Virus record (IMG/VR): IMGVR_UViG_3300007346_000130
Coordinates: 1 to 31,055 of that record
DNA length: 31,055 nt
From: a virus
Reading direction: 5' to 3' (one strand)
Shown: in pieces, positions 4,204 to 12,340 of the stretch
How positions within the stretch are numbered: position 1 is the stretch's first letter
Layout: each line of letters starts with the position of its first letter
Translations under genes and position numbers: made by a program
The notes under the pieces: generated by a model
Told to the model about the DNA's origin: nothing
Seen by the model: only the letters and a program-made list of their open reading frames with translations
The model's database searches: none

Positions 4204-4259
4204 TAGGGTCCCATATTGGGTCCCATACGGGTCCCTTTAAAAAATTTTTTAGGAGTCCC
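4165..4259. repeat. GGGTCCC heptamer array
   Basis: GGGTCCC at 4165, 4185, 4206, 4218 and 4229, plus GGAGTCCC at 4252 (and at 4067). Two copies can pair as a hairpin with one U-U mismatch. 4165 with 4185 followed by TTTTTTATTTTTT resembles a terminator, as does 4218 with 4229. Could alternatively be protein-binding sites or part of an origin. Confidence 0.6.
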
Positions 4260-4599
4260 TACTTCTAAGGTCGGCTATTTTTAATTTTAGATTTAACTCG
4301 GAGGTCTGCATTGTCATGTATACGGCAAAGGTTTCAAAGATATACTCTTCATCTGCTAGTGAATCAAGCCCTACAGTGAACCGGTCACTTCGGATGTCCA
4401 TTTTTCTATTGTCAAATTCTACTTGACGGGAAAACCTGAAATAAGCAACGCCACTATGCCAATCTTCAGTAATTGTCAACAAGGTTCCAATAGAGTTTCT
4501 AAATATGATATAATTATTCTTGCTACTCAGGTGTTTGTAATCATATTTCTGAAAATAGTTCTCGTTCTCACGGATTGTATGGAAATCAACTTTCTTCAA
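4249..4599 (-). CDS. 116-residue protein, last gene of the leftward operon, unknown function
   Basis: TTG start at 4599 with GGAGG 6 nt upstream, overlapping the end of the preceding gene by 14 bases. Predicted alpha/beta: a charged N-terminal helix, beta strands around IIFRNSIGTLLTITEDW and VAYFRFSRQVEF, and a helical C-terminus (LNLKLKIADLRS). No family recognised. The stop lies at the edge of the GGGTCCC array. Confidence 0.75.
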   Translation of the reverse strand: MKKVDFHTIRENENYFQKYDYKHLSSKNNYIIFRNSIGTLLTITEDWHSGVAYFRFSRQVEFDNRKMDIRSDRFTVGLDSLADEEYIFETFAVYMTMQTSELNLKLKIADLRSRDS

Positions 4600-4813
4600 C
4601 GTAAACCTCCTTAATAGAGAATACGTGATGTATAATCTCTTCTACGGTCTGATTAATGCTTGGGTCCCAAAAATGCCGTTTTGTGTGCGTGTTAAGACCT
4701 TCAATGTGCTTTTCGGCTTCTTCCCTAGTATCGAACTGCTTGACACCCATATTGACAGAATTAAACCGCATAATATCTGTTTCGTTAGTAACCCAATATT
4801 TTTTAACTTTCAT
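4586..4813 (-). CDS. 75-residue protein, unknown function
   Basis: ATG at 4813 is preferred to a TTG one codon upstream; GGGGG lies 6 nt before it. Starts within the end of the preceding gene (11-base overlap). The fold looks like a small alpha/beta domain: strand (KVKKYWVTNETD), helix (TREEAEKHIEGLNTH), later helix (TVEEIIHHVF). Function unknown. Confidence 0.75.
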   Translation of the reverse strand: MKVKKYWVTNETDIMRFNSVNMGVKQFDTREEAEKHIEGLNTHTKRHFWDPSINQTVEEIIHHVFSIKEVYVEES

Positions 4814-4973
4814 CAAACGCCCCCAATTCTATGAGACTCTTCACTGTCATACGTTTTGCCTGTACAAGCTCCAAAATCTCTTTAGATTGTTTTTTGTCTG
4901 ACATAGTGTCTAATTTCCAATTTATTGTACCCAAATCTTTTTCAAGTGTTTGAATTAACTCATCTTTATCCAT
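4803..4973 (-). CDS. 56-residue coiled-coil-like protein, unknown function
   Basis: ATG at 4973 with GGAGG 5 nt upstream; an upstream in-frame codon (4985) lacks an SD. Entirely helical, with heptad-like spacing over DELIQTLEKDLGTINWKLD and a second helix, so it may be a small helical hairpin. No named family. Confidence 0.7.
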   Translation of the reverse strand: MDKDELIQTLEKDLGTINWKLDTMSDKKQSKEILELVQAKRMTVKSLIELGAFDES

Positions 4974-5048
4974 TACAACCTCCAAATATCAACAGCCATG
5001 AGAGTATCACACACAGCCCAATTAGTAAATCCATTGTCTCATCACTTC

Positions 5049-5507
5049 TCACACTTCACCCCTGTCTTTTTTAAGCCGTTCTACATAGCTTCTAGCTTTC
5101 TCTGGATAAATCCATTCCTCACCGTCAGGTGTAACCATGCGAATTGTGATTGGCTTCTTTGGATTTAGTGCTTCGTGCATAAGCCTGTCATATTCGTCTT
5201 TAAAAGGTGTGCCGGGGCCAGAGCGTGACAAACAAGTTATGCCTTTCATATGGTGTGTCGGAAAGTCGTTGGCTGTCAGCATACGACTGTTTTTCACCCT
5301 GTCCCATAACTTGTCATATTCTGTGTCGGAAATTATTTTATACATCGCTGCCTCCTTTATGTCGATAACCCAATGATACAAGCTGTCATAATCACATTCA
5401 AAGTCACATTCATGAACTGTGCCGCAGTTTTTACACGTTTCATCATCACCAAAGCCTTCAGTGTACTCATTTTCTACTCCGCAGTGAAAACAATCGTATT
5501 TATCCAT
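5049..5507 (-). CDS. zinc-ribbon protein with a YD-x-L motif, unknown function
   Basis: 152 residues. CxxC at 6-9 and CxxC at 25-28 (YDCFHCG and ETCKNCG) make a four-Cys zinc ribbon, followed by two more Cys (34, 38). Residues 60-67 read SDTEYDKL, like the YD-x-L signature of the 2811 protein, but without the rest of the ligase Ia pattern. The C-terminal part is charged and contains a beta turn (ITIRMVTPDGEEWIYPEKAR). Overlaps the preceding gene as TAATG, so translation is coupled. It may bind nucleic acid through the ribbon; this is inference. Confidence 0.75.
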   Translation of the reverse strand: MDKYDCFHCGVENEYTEGFGDDETCKNCGTVHECDFECDYDSLYHWVIDIKEAAMYKIISDTEYDKLWDRVKNSRMLTANDFPTHHMKGITCLSRSGPGTPFKDEYDRLMHEALNPKKPITIRMVTPDGEEWIYPEKARSYVERLKKDRGEV

Positions 5508-5818
5508 TATCCATCCAGTTCTTCGTCATAGTCAAACATATTATTTTCAACAGCCTTCATCATATCTTTTTTACTGTTATAACTGCCCATCCATTTAGCC
5601 AATGCATGATATAACCTCTCAGCATCCTCTGGACCCATGTTAATTTTTGTCAAAAAATCATCTTTTTTTATGCTTAAGTAGCTGTTATCATGTGTTGCTT
5701 GCTCATAATAGCTAAAAATATCAGCAGTTGTTTGATATTCCCACCAACATTCAACATCTACCATATCAAGATAGTAATCTTGCTTTGCTTTTCTTCTATA
5801 GCTTTTCCAAGTAGCCAC
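5507..5818 (-). CDS. 103-residue protein, unknown function
   Basis: GTG start at 5818 supported by GGAGACAGG just upstream. Mostly helical, Tyr/Trp-rich N-terminal half (VDVECWWEYQ), acidic C-terminus. Coupled to the next gene through TAATG. A possible promoter lies at 5830-5858. No family recognised. Confidence 0.75.
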   Translation of the reverse strand: MATWKSYRRKAKQDYYLDMVDVECWWEYQTTADIFSYYEQATHDNSYLSIKKDDFLTKINMGPEDAERLYHALAKWMGSYNSKKDMMKAVENNMFDYDEELDG

Positions 5819-5829
5819 CCTGTCTCCTT

Positions 5830-5858
5830 TTTTTAGACATTTAGCGTATTTTTGTCAA
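5830..5858 (-). promoter_or_regulatory. possible internal promoter of the leftward operon
   Basis: Read leftward: TTGACA, 17 bp, TAAAAA (poor -10). It sits at the end of a repeated segment (AGACTTTTTG and GAATTTTT) also found at 6185-6206. Confidence 0.4.
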
Positions 5859-5879
5859 AAAATTCACCCCAAAAAGTCT
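5854..5879. repeat. intergenic repeat of the leftward operon, copy 1
   Basis: The 22-base core AAAAATTC-x-CC-x-CAAAAAGTCT (x variable) matches 6185-6206 at 20 positions. Its AAAGTCT end also occurs at about 6521-6527 beside the main promoter. Confidence 0.6.
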
Positions 5880-5887
5880 TGTTTCTT

Positions 5888-6163
5888 TTATATATCCAAT
5901 TCTTCATTGTATTTTTTCTTATACAGATATTTGTACAGTTTTTTGCTTTCAAATACAATCTCAAGATGTCCCATTCTTAAGAAAATTAGTGGAATTTCGC
6001 CATCTGGACGATATGGATTGGTTTCGCAAAAATCTAGATACATTTCTCTTATCTTATACAAGGAAAAATGTACGTTAAAGATAGAGATATCAAAAAAAGG
6101 TATTGCAAAATCCATATTTTCCATTTTTTTTATAGATTCTTTTATTTTTTTGTCTAAATTCAT
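5888..6163 (-). CDS. 91-residue protein, unknown function
   Basis: ATG at 6163 with AAGG 8 nt upstream, a weak SD. Sequence is Lys-rich, with an amphipathic helix at the N-terminus, aromatic strands (FFDISIFNVHFSLY) and a Lys/Tyr-rich end. AT-richer than its neighbours. Function unknown. Confidence 0.65.
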   Translation of the reverse strand: MNLDKKIKESIKKMENMDFAIPFFDISIFNVHFSLYKIREMYLDFCETNPYRPDGEIPLIFLRMGHLEIVFESKKLYKYLYKKKYNEELDI

Positions 6164-6180
6164 GTATTTACCTTGTTTTT

Positions 6181-6206
6181 AACGAAAAATTCGCCTCAAA
6201 AAGTCT
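6181..6206. repeat. intergenic repeat of the leftward operon, copy 2
   Basis: Second copy of the 5854-5879 repeat, before the 5888-6163 gene. Confidence 0.6.
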
Positions 6207-6217
6207 TTTAGATAATA

Positions 6218-6466
6218 TTATTCTTTTATTTTACCATTTTTAACAGCTTTAACGTAGTCATTTAGAGTCAAACCATGATTTCCTGCTCTAATTTCAAGAA
6301 TTCCTTGATGAGTTTTTGGGGAATATGTTGCTTTTAAACTTTTGTGCTCTTTAAAATTCAAGAATCCAGCCTTTTCTAGCTCTTCACAAATAGCATTAGC
6401 TGGCCAATTTTGGTGTTTTTCTAGAACATTTGTAATAATTTCAATTGCTTTTTGTTTAATTTTCAT
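6218..6466 (-). CDS. 82-residue protein, first gene of the leftward operon, unknown function
   Basis: ATG at 6466 with AAGGAG and an 8-nt A/T spacer, behind the operon's best promoter. The N-terminal 35 residues (AIEIITNVLEKHQNWPANAI then CEELEKAGFLNF) have the look of a small winged-helix or HTH-type helix pair, followed by a beta-hairpin (GILEIRAGNHGLTL). A DNA-binding role is possible; first-gene position would suit a regulator. Not assigned to a family. Confidence 0.7.
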   Translation of the reverse strand: MKIKQKAIEIITNVLEKHQNWPANAICEELEKAGFLNFKEHKSLKATYSPKTHQGILEIRAGNHGLTLNDYVKAVKNGKIKE

Positions 6467-6488
6467 AAAAAAATCTCCTTTTCAATAA

Positions 6489-6517
6489 ATATTATCAATT
6501 TTTTTGTGTTATGTCAA
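6489..6517 (-). promoter_or_regulatory. main promoter of the leftward operon
   Basis: Read leftward: TTGACA, 17 bp, TAATAT, then GGAGA and the 6466 start. It is back to back with the late-type promoter of the tail operon. Confidence 0.85.
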
Positions 6518-6545
6518 CGAAAAGTCTAATATTGTCTTTACCCGT

Positions 6546-6585
6546 AATCTTTAATATGTGTCCGTTTTTTATGATATTATGGATG
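6546..6585 (+). promoter_or_regulatory. late-type promoter of the tail operon
   Basis: TATGATATTATG at 6570-6581 followed by GATGTGAGATAAT; AATCTTTAATATGT lies upstream at 6546. The TGATATTAT core and flanks recur before the other late genes, without a -35 box. Confidence 0.6.
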
Positions 6586-6608
6586 TGAGATAATAAAAAA
6601 GGAAAAAA

Positions 6609-9125
6609 ATGCCAATAAATGATAATTCAATTATAGTAGGTATTAAAGGCGATACTTCAGATATTGAACGAAAAATCTCTGAATTACAAAGAAAACTTCG
6701 GTCTCTGCGTGAAGGCGGTGCGCTAGGTCAGCTTGCGCAACAATATCGGTCAAGAGGTATGGAAGACCGTGCTAATCAGCTTGATCAATTTAGACAAAGA
6801 GAGCAGGTAAGGAATAGAAGAGAATTAGAGCAAAGCTTCAGAAATCAAGAAAAGAGTTTAGATAGCTTAAAAAGACATTATGATAATATTCAAAAAGGCC
6901 TAGATTCTATGGTCAAGGGCACTGATGCTTGGAAGCAAAAAAGTACTGAGGCAGCAGAGGTTTGGGATAAAATTGTAGGAAAAGCTGCTCAAGTAAAAGC
7001 TACATATCAGGAATTATTTCAAGGAAATGGTGCCGGTCTTCCGGGTCTGCCAATGCAATTTCAACAAGGTTTCGGTCCATTTAGTGCCAGAGATTTAACT
7101 CATATTGCTAGAAGTGGGCAAATGGGTGGTTTTGGTGGAGCCATGAAGGGTGTTGGTCGTGTTATGACCCCTGCTATGATGGCTCAACTTGGGGCTGGCA
7201 CTCTTGGAGCAGTTGGTGCTGGTATGGGTTTGTATGGGCAAGCCCAACTTCAAATTGGTACATTTGGAGAAAGAGTAACTACAGCAAGAGCTAGAAGTGC
7301 TCAAAATCTATTAGGTGAAGCCGCACAACTTAGAGAGCAAGGTAGAAGTTATGAACTAGAGCTTTTTGGTCAAGAAAGACTAAAAGCTTTAAATGCTGCT
7401 CAAAATAGAATGGCTAGAGAAAGAACGGCTGATAAAACGGGTCTTGGTGCTACTGTGTTGGGTGGCATTAGTGCTGGTGCTTTAACTGGCAGTACTGCTG
7501 GAGCTATTTATGGCTCTCCACTTGGGCCAGCAGGTATAGGTGCTGGTGCTTTAATTGGTTCTGCTGGCGGTGCCTTAGTAGGAGGTGTTTCAGCTTTTGG
7601 TGTCAGCATGATGAGTGACCGTAAGAGAAGTATGCTTTTTGATGAAGAAGGATATAATGAGCTTATTGGTAGTATTGGCTCAGATACATATCAACAACAA
7701 AGAAAGGCTCTTGAGGCTAGAAATTTTGAACTTTTAAATGCCAATAAATTCTTTGAAAAAAGACGGGGTAGAATGTTACAAACTCAAAGAGCTTTAGGTC
7801 TTTCTGACGAAGAACTTTTTGGTGGTGAAGAATCACTTTATAAAAGAGCTTCAAGAGCTGGTTTTACTGGTGATATTATAGAAGGCCAAGCACAGCAAAT
7901 ACTTCAAGCTGGTGGCACTACAGGTGTTGCCGGTGGTCAGGGTGGTATTTATGCTGCTCAGATGGCTAGAGGGTTAGACCTTACAAATGCTGGTAGTATA
8001 ATGGGCATGGTTTCTGCTACTAAAAATATGGGTGCTGAACAATCTAAAGATGAGGTCGTTAGAATGTTTGCAGAATCAGTTGCTCTTGGTCTTGATACTT
8101 CTGAAACTAGAATGTTTTTAGAAACAACTGCTCAAATGGCAGTTGAATCAGGTGGTAACTTTCAAGAAATTACCAGAATGTTAGGTGAAGGTGTAGAAGC
8201 ACTTCCAACATCAAGGGGGATTACTGCTGCCGCAAATGCCATGAATAAAATACGTGGTAAAAGTGGTGAGATGGGTGGTCTTTCTGGTCAATATGGTATG
8301 GCTGAACTTCAAACAGAAGAACTTACAAAAATGTTAGGTGGTGAAGCACTTGATATGGGTGAAATGTCCTATATTTTAGGTACTGATGTAACCAAAATTA
8401 CCAAAGACAATAAAGCAATCAGGTCATTTTTAAGAAAAAGAGGAATTGACCCTGATAGTGATGAAGCCCAAAAAATTATAGAGCAATTTAAAAAGGGTCA
8501 AATTAGAAAGACATATAGAACAGACGAAAGAGCACAAGCGGCTGAAGCATTTGATGAAACAAAAGAAGATTATGCTGAAGCTATGAAGTCTGGTGTATTA
8601 TCCCCAGAAGCAAAGAAAAAAGCTACCGAACAATATGAAGCAGCAGTTGGAGAGTATTCAAAATATGGTGCATTAGAAGAGGCTGAAGGATTTACCGGAA
8701 TGGGCTTGCCAGAACAGGAAGCTCAAGCTGGAATTGAAGGTGGCATACTAACTGGAGATAAAGGTCCAGCTCTAACAACTGGTATTGAAAAGAAACTAGA
8801 AGAAGCTACTAGGGCGGCTGATAAAAGGATTGCTAAATCAGCAGGAGACTTTGGTAGAAGCGTAGATAATTTGAATAAAAACATGACAAAACTTATGACA
8901 AGTTTTCAAAGTGCTGCCGATTCAAAAGCTATTGCTGACCTTTTACAAAAAATGGAAAATATTGCCACGGAAACCGGTAATACTACTGAAGCTTTTAAAA
9001 TTTATAAAGATACACTGAAACAAATTTTACAATCTGGAGGTGGAGGTGGTACTACTCCTAAGCAATCAGATGTTGATATTAATAAATATATGTTTGACGG
9101 AATCTTGCCAGCAGAAGGTGACTAA
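6609..9125 (+). CDS. putative tail tape-measure protein
   Basis: 838 residues, behind AAAAAAGG and a late-type promoter. The N-terminal 130 residues are coiled-coil helical (ISELQRKLRSLREGG and similar). Gly/Ala-rich hydrophobic stretches follow at roughly 170-215 and 280-330 (LGGISAGALTGSTAGAIYG). The rest is long, low-complexity helical sequence with GG spacers. Tape-measure proteins span the tail tube, set its length and often help DNA pass the inner membrane through such hydrophobic segments. The adjacent hub and spike genes support the call. At a typical 0.15 nm per residue the tail would be on the order of 125 nm. It lacks a visible peptidase or lysozyme domain. A different long helical structural protein cannot be excluded. 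Confidence 0.7.
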   Translation: MPINDNSIIVGIKGDTSDIERKISELQRKLRSLREGGALGQLAQQYRSRGMEDRANQLDQFRQREQVRNRRELEQSFRNQEKSLDSLKRHYDNIQKGLDSMVKGTDAWKQKSTEAAEVWDKIVGKAAQVKATYQELFQGNGAGLPGLPMQFQQGFGPFSARDLTHIARSGQMGGFGGAMKGVGRVMTPAMMAQLGAGTLGAVGAGMGLYGQAQLQIGTFGERVTTARARSAQNLLGEAAQLREQGRSYELELFGQERLKALNAAQNRMARERTADKTGLGATVLGGISAGALTGSTAGAIYGSPLGPAGIGAGALIGSAGGALVGGVSAFGVSMMSDRKRSMLFDEEGYNELIGSIGSDTYQQQRKALEARNFELLNANKFFEKRRGRMLQTQRALGLSDEELFGGEESLYKRASRAGFTGDIIEGQAQQILQAGGTTGVAGGQGGIYAAQMARGLDLTNAGSIMGMVSATKNMGAEQSKDEVVRMFAESVALGLDTSETRMFLETTAQMAVESGGNFQEITRMLGEGVEALPTSRGITAAANAMNKIRGKSGEMGGLSGQYGMAELQTEELTKMLGGEALDMGEMSYILGTDVTKITKDNKAIRSFLRKRGIDPDSDEAQKIIEQFKKGQIRKTYRTDERAQAAEAFDETKEDYAEAMKSGVLSPEAKKKATEQYEAAVGEYSKYGALEEAEGFTGMGLPEQEAQAGIEGGILTGDKGPALTTGIEKKLEEATRAADKRIAKSAGDFGRSVDNLNKNMTKLMTSFQSAADSKAIADLLQKMENIATETGNTTEAFKIYKDTLKQILQSGGGGGTTPKQSDVDINKYMFDGILPAEGD

Positions 9126-10955
9126 ATGGCTTATACTAAACTAATTGGTAAAAATTCAGAAGATTCGCACCAGATAAGCCCAGCTTATCTTTTGACTTTT
9201 ATTCGCTGGTCAAATAGAGATGTACTTAACCAAACTGGTGAAGATTTTTTAGCTGTAAGAAAACCACTTGTTGTAATTAACGATGCCATATCTATTCAGA
9301 TTCAATATTCTAAACAAAATCCCTTACAAGCGTTTTCATGTACTTTAAAACAAGGTGATTTAAACTATATGACAGCCGTTCACCCCGGCGATTATGTTTT
9401 AGTAAATATGGTAAATGACGAACCTAAAGCATTGGAATTAAGACAAAGAGCATTAGATTCAAAAGCTATAAATAGATATGATGATGGATTTAAAGGTGTT
9501 TTTAAAATTTCTGATGTTAGAATGACTTTATCAACCAATCCATCAAATGGTCAGAAAGAATATGTTGTAAGTGTTACGGGTAGAGCTTTTGATGAGTTTA
9601 ATAATACTCTTTACTTTAACCCTGCTTTAACTAATGAAACTGCGTTACAAAAACTTTTCCTTAATAACTTTAAAAACTTTCTGGATTTAATTATTCAGAA
9701 AGATAAAAATAACGTACAACCTCTTGTAAAAACAATTATTAAAAGAACTATTGGTGTAGGGATGGCCAAGGTAGCTAAACAAGACACTGTGCTTAACCAG
9801 ATACCGGCCTACAAACTCCCTTTGCAATTAGGTCAGCTTTTAAACATAGCAGAGGGCACCGTAGCTAATCCAGTTACTGGAAAAATGACCAATATTTTTG
9901 CTTCAGATTTGAATAGATATTATTTAGGCATATGGAATCCTAGTCCAAAAAAAGGAGTTGGAAAAATAACCTCAAAACCTCCAAAAGAAGGTTTTACTTC
10001 ATTTTTTACTAAAGACTCAGGTGAAGCAAACTTCTATAGTACAGCACTTGAGTTACCGGGTGCCAGACAGCTTGCATTGCAGGATTTTTCAAACATTAAA
10101 GTTTGGAGTATGTTGCAAGATTATGCAAATCCTGTACTTAATGAGTGTTATACTTGTTTTAGAACTGATAAAAATGGATTTGTTTATCCTAGTTTAATTG
10201 TTAGGCAAAAGCCTTATAATACACCAAAATATCTGAAGGCCAAGAAAAAACAAGATCATACGCAATTTTTAGATATTCCAAGATGGAAGATATCTCCAGA
10301 TTTAATTACAGATTTTAATATTGGCAGAAGTGATGCTGCTAGGGTTAATTTTGTACAGGTTTTTACTAGAAGTTTATCTGTTAACGATGCTTTAAATCAA
10401 GCCCAGCAGATTCAAAAAGGTAATTATGTTGTAGATGAAGATGATATAATTAGAAATGGCAGGAAAACATTTATTCAAAATTGTAATTACGATTATCCTA
10501 ATGCTCCAGACCAATATAAAGGAGATGCTTGGGCTGAACTTGTAGCTGATTGGGTTATGAATAACCATTTGAAGCTAAACGGAAGTATTTCATGTATAGG
10601 TATTGAGGACCCAATTTGCATTGGTGATAATTTAGAGTTTGATAGGGTTGTTTATCAAATTGAAAGCATTGCTCACAATATGGTTATATCTCCAGATGGT
10701 GCCAAATCATTTAGAACAAATATTTCATTATCTATGGGTATTGATGAAAGAAGTGATTCAAGCCTTACTGTTTATGGTGAAATGGATCATACCGATTCTC
10801 TTACTAAAAGAATTGAAGACTTTAAAAGAGAAAAGGTTTTACCGGGCTTTTCTGATACTCAGGATATTCCGGGTAGAGCAAATGGTGAAGAAGTTACAGA
10901 AACTAGACAGAAGAGTTTTACAAATCCAAACTCTTTAAATAAAGGAAAGAAATAA
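9126..10955 (+). CDS. putative baseplate hub / tail protein (gp27/gp44-like)
   Basis: 609 residues, starting immediately after the tape-measure stop, with AAGGTGA as SD. The N-terminal third looks like the hub barrel pattern (SIQIQYSKQNPLQAFSCTLK, a PGDYV loop, GVFKISDVRMTLS, VSVTGRAFDEF). The C-terminal part has the typical closing barrel: an ICIGDNLEF strand, VYQIESIAH, then ISLSMGI. Hub proteins form the ring between tube and central spike. Order (tape measure, hub, spike) is the classical myovirus arrangement. Family-level sequence identity cannot be checked here. Confidence 0.65.
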   Translation: MAYTKLIGKNSEDSHQISPAYLLTFIRWSNRDVLNQTGEDFLAVRKPLVVINDAISIQIQYSKQNPLQAFSCTLKQGDLNYMTAVHPGDYVLVNMVNDEPKALELRQRALDSKAINRYDDGFKGVFKISDVRMTLSTNPSNGQKEYVVSVTGRAFDEFNNTLYFNPALTNETALQKLFLNNFKNFLDLIIQKDKNNVQPLVKTIIKRTIGVGMAKVAKQDTVLNQIPAYKLPLQLGQLLNIAEGTVANPVTGKMTNIFASDLNRYYLGIWNPSPKKGVGKITSKPPKEGFTSFFTKDSGEANFYSTALELPGARQLALQDFSNIKVWSMLQDYANPVLNECYTCFRTDKNGFVYPSLIVRQKPYNTPKYLKAKKKQDHTQFLDIPRWKISPDLITDFNIGRSDAARVNFVQVFTRSLSVNDALNQAQQIQKGNYVVDEDDIIRNGRKTFIQNCNYDYPNAPDQYKGDAWAELVADWVMNNHLKLNGSISCIGIEDPICIGDNLEFDRVVYQIESIAHNMVISPDGAKSFRTNISLSMGIDERSDSSLTVYGEMDHTDSLTKRIEDFKREKVLPGFSDTQDIPGRANGEEVTETRQKSFTNPNSLNKGKK

Positions 10956-12010
10956 TGTATAAAAAAGGAGTTGTCTTACCTTCAGGCTTAATGGACAGGC
11001 CAAAAGAAGAAAGAATAAGTTATTTCAATAGAAAATATCAGAATACACCTCTGAGAATGGGGTGTATTGTAAAAATACATGAGGTTGATGATGACACAAA
11101 TGTTTCTAAGCTTTTTGTAGAGTATGATGTTGTAACTGATGAGCAAAAAGTAACTCTAGGACAATCCTTTACAACTTACCCAAATTGCATTGCTCTTGAT
11201 AGTCTTGGTGGTCTTGCTGATTTTTTTGAAGCTAAACTAAGAGTTTCAAAAGATGAAAAATTTGAAAAATCATATGATTTTAAAAAGCAAGATGGTACAA
11301 TGGTTTTAATTCTGTGTATTGATGGGTTTTCAGATAAGCCAATTATTATAGGTGGAGTCGGGCATCAGGCTAGAAAAACAAATTTAACCAAAAATAATGA
11401 GCTTCACCTTGAGGGTGAATATAATGGTATGAACTGGCGTGTCAACAAGGATGGTGAGCTTAAAATTACTTTTAAGTCTAAAACTGATAACAAAGGTAAA
11501 CCACAAGATGAAAAAGCTGGTGGTACTTTTTTTGAAATTAACAAAAAAGGTTCTGTTGATATAAATACCAATCTCGAAGGTGATGATGAAACCTATATGA
11601 GAATGGATAAAGAAAATAAAGATGTAGGATTAAAAGCTGGTGCCAATATTGGACTCACAGCAAAAAAGAATATAGGCTTCAATGCTGAAGCTGATATTAA
11701 AGGTGCCGCAAAAGCCAATGTTGAATTTGCGGCTGAAGGGTCTGCAAAATATAGCTCTAAATCTGCTTTTGATATTATGAGTGATGCCAGTTTAACAGTA
11801 AAAGCCGCAAGTGTTATAGTTCAATCTGACGGCGATTTTTTAGTCGAATCATCAACTGCATTAATAGACGCTCCTAAAGTTCAATTAGGAGCAAGCGGCA
11901 CTCCAGCACTTGTTCAGACTACTCAATTCATAGGGACGGGAAATTTAGGGGCACCAGTATTGTCAACGGCAATTGGACCGTTTAGTTCTGTTGTTTTTAT
12001 TTCACCATAA
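10955..12010 (+). CDS. putative baseplate central spike / tail-associated OB-fold protein
   Basis: 351 residues; TAATG overlap with the hub gene and AAAGGAAAG upstream. Residues about 30-135 look like an OB-fold (MGCIVKIHEVDDD, MVLILCIDGFSDKPIIIGGV), as in gpV/gp5 spikes. Residues about 150-330 are short repeated beta strands (GLKAGANIGLTAKKNIGFNA, then SLTVKAASVIVQSDGDF), the pattern of a trimeric beta-helix needle. The tip (residues about 310-351) is hydrophobic and Gly/Ser rich. Such a spike pierces the outer membrane at contraction, which would fit a Gram-negative host. No lysozyme insert. Confidence 0.75.
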   Translation: MYKKGVVLPSGLMDRPKEERISYFNRKYQNTPLRMGCIVKIHEVDDDTNVSKLFVEYDVVTDEQKVTLGQSFTTYPNCIALDSLGGLADFFEAKLRVSKDEKFEKSYDFKKQDGTMVLILCIDGFSDKPIIIGGVGHQARKTNLTKNNELHLEGEYNGMNWRVNKDGELKITFKSKTDNKGKPQDEKAGGTFFEINKKGSVDINTNLEGDDETYMRMDKENKDVGLKAGANIGLTAKKNIGFNAEADIKGAAKANVEFAAEGSAKYSSKSAFDIMSDASLTVKAASVIVQSDGDFLVESSTALIDAPKVQLGASGTPALVQTTQFIGTGNLGAPVLSTAIGPFSSVVFISP

Positions 12011-12015
12011 TAAAC

Positions 12016-12243
12016 ATGAGCAAAAGACAACTTTTATTTGCAATAAAATGCAAAATATGTAATAATGAATTTGTATATTGTTTAAAATCTGGAAAAGATT
12101 TTAGATGTTATGATTGCAAAAAAAATTCAATGACAGTTGAAGAGGTTGAAAAAGAACTTGAGGAAATGTCAGATGAAGAATATCAATCATTTATGGATGA
12201 TATAAAAGAGTACGAAGAAGAAGTTAATAAAAAAAAGTTATGA
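12016..12243 (+). CDS. 75-residue zinc-ribbon protein, unknown function
   Basis: Follows the spike gene by five bases; SD is weak. CxxC at residues 12-15 (CKIC) and again after 14 residues (CYDC) forms a short zinc ribbon. The remainder is very acidic (EEVEKELEEMSDEEYQ). Acidic zinc-ribbon phage proteins may bind the host transcription machinery, but that is speculation. The TGA stop lies within the next late-type promoter motif. Confidence 0.7.
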   Translation: MSKRQLLFAIKCKICNNEFVYCLKSGKDFRCYDCKKNSMTVEEVEKELEEMSDEEYQSFMDDIKEYEEEVNKKKL

Positions 12244-12256
12244 TATTATATATGTG
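12239..12256 (+). promoter_or_regulatory. late-type promoter
   Basis: TATGATATTATATATGTG, aligned through ATGTGAG with the 6570 copy. Drives either the small RNA at 12252-12329 or, by read-through, the gene at 12341. Confidence 0.6.
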
Positions 12257-12329
12257 AGGTTAGTTTTTTCACTTTATAATTGGGCGCAACCTCTCATGCG
12301 CCCGAAAAACCCTCTTCGGAGGGTTTTTT
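12252..12329 (+). ncRNA. candidate small RNA of about 78 nt with possible pseudoknot
   Basis: Bounded by a late-type promoter and a UUCG terminator with no ORF between. GGGCGC (12282-12287) pairs with GCGCCC (12298-12303). The 10-nt loop AACCTCTCAT (12288-12297) is complementary at nine of ten positions to ATGTGAGGTT at the expected 5' end (12252-12261). The RNA could therefore form a pseudoknot or an alternative stem. Confidence 0.45.
12305..12329 (+). terminator. strong intrinsic terminator with UUCG tetraloop
   Basis: AAAAACCCTC, TTCG, GAGGGTTTTT: perfect 10-bp stem closing the extra-stable C(UUCG)G loop, followed by a T-run. Ends the tail operon and/or the small RNA. Confidence 0.95.
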
Positions 12330-12340
12330 AGAGAAATTTT

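Larger units (their letters stand above)
3664..4248. other. 585-nt stretch without genes between converging transcription blocks
   Basis: Holds, in order: an AT-only stretch (3664-3700); a long-range stem with C-rich loop (3700-3808); a terminator-like hairpin (3830-3853); a consensus promoter (3915-3943); 13-bp tandem repeats (3951-3982); a G-tract (4024-4035); a C-tract (4138-4148); and a GGGTCCC array (4165-4259). No ORF in it has a credible SD and codon pattern. Candidate origin, regulatory hub or ncRNA locus. Confidence 0.7.

Noticed and set aside
4966-5034. Leftward 22-codon hydrophobic ORF (MDLLIGLCVILSW start)
   Set aside because: Looks like a tiny membrane peptide, but has no convincing SD and its end overlaps the SD and start of the 4803-4973 gene.
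7871-7879. TGATATTAT in the tape-measure gene
   Set aside because: Coding (Gly-Asp-Ile-Ile) and far from any start.
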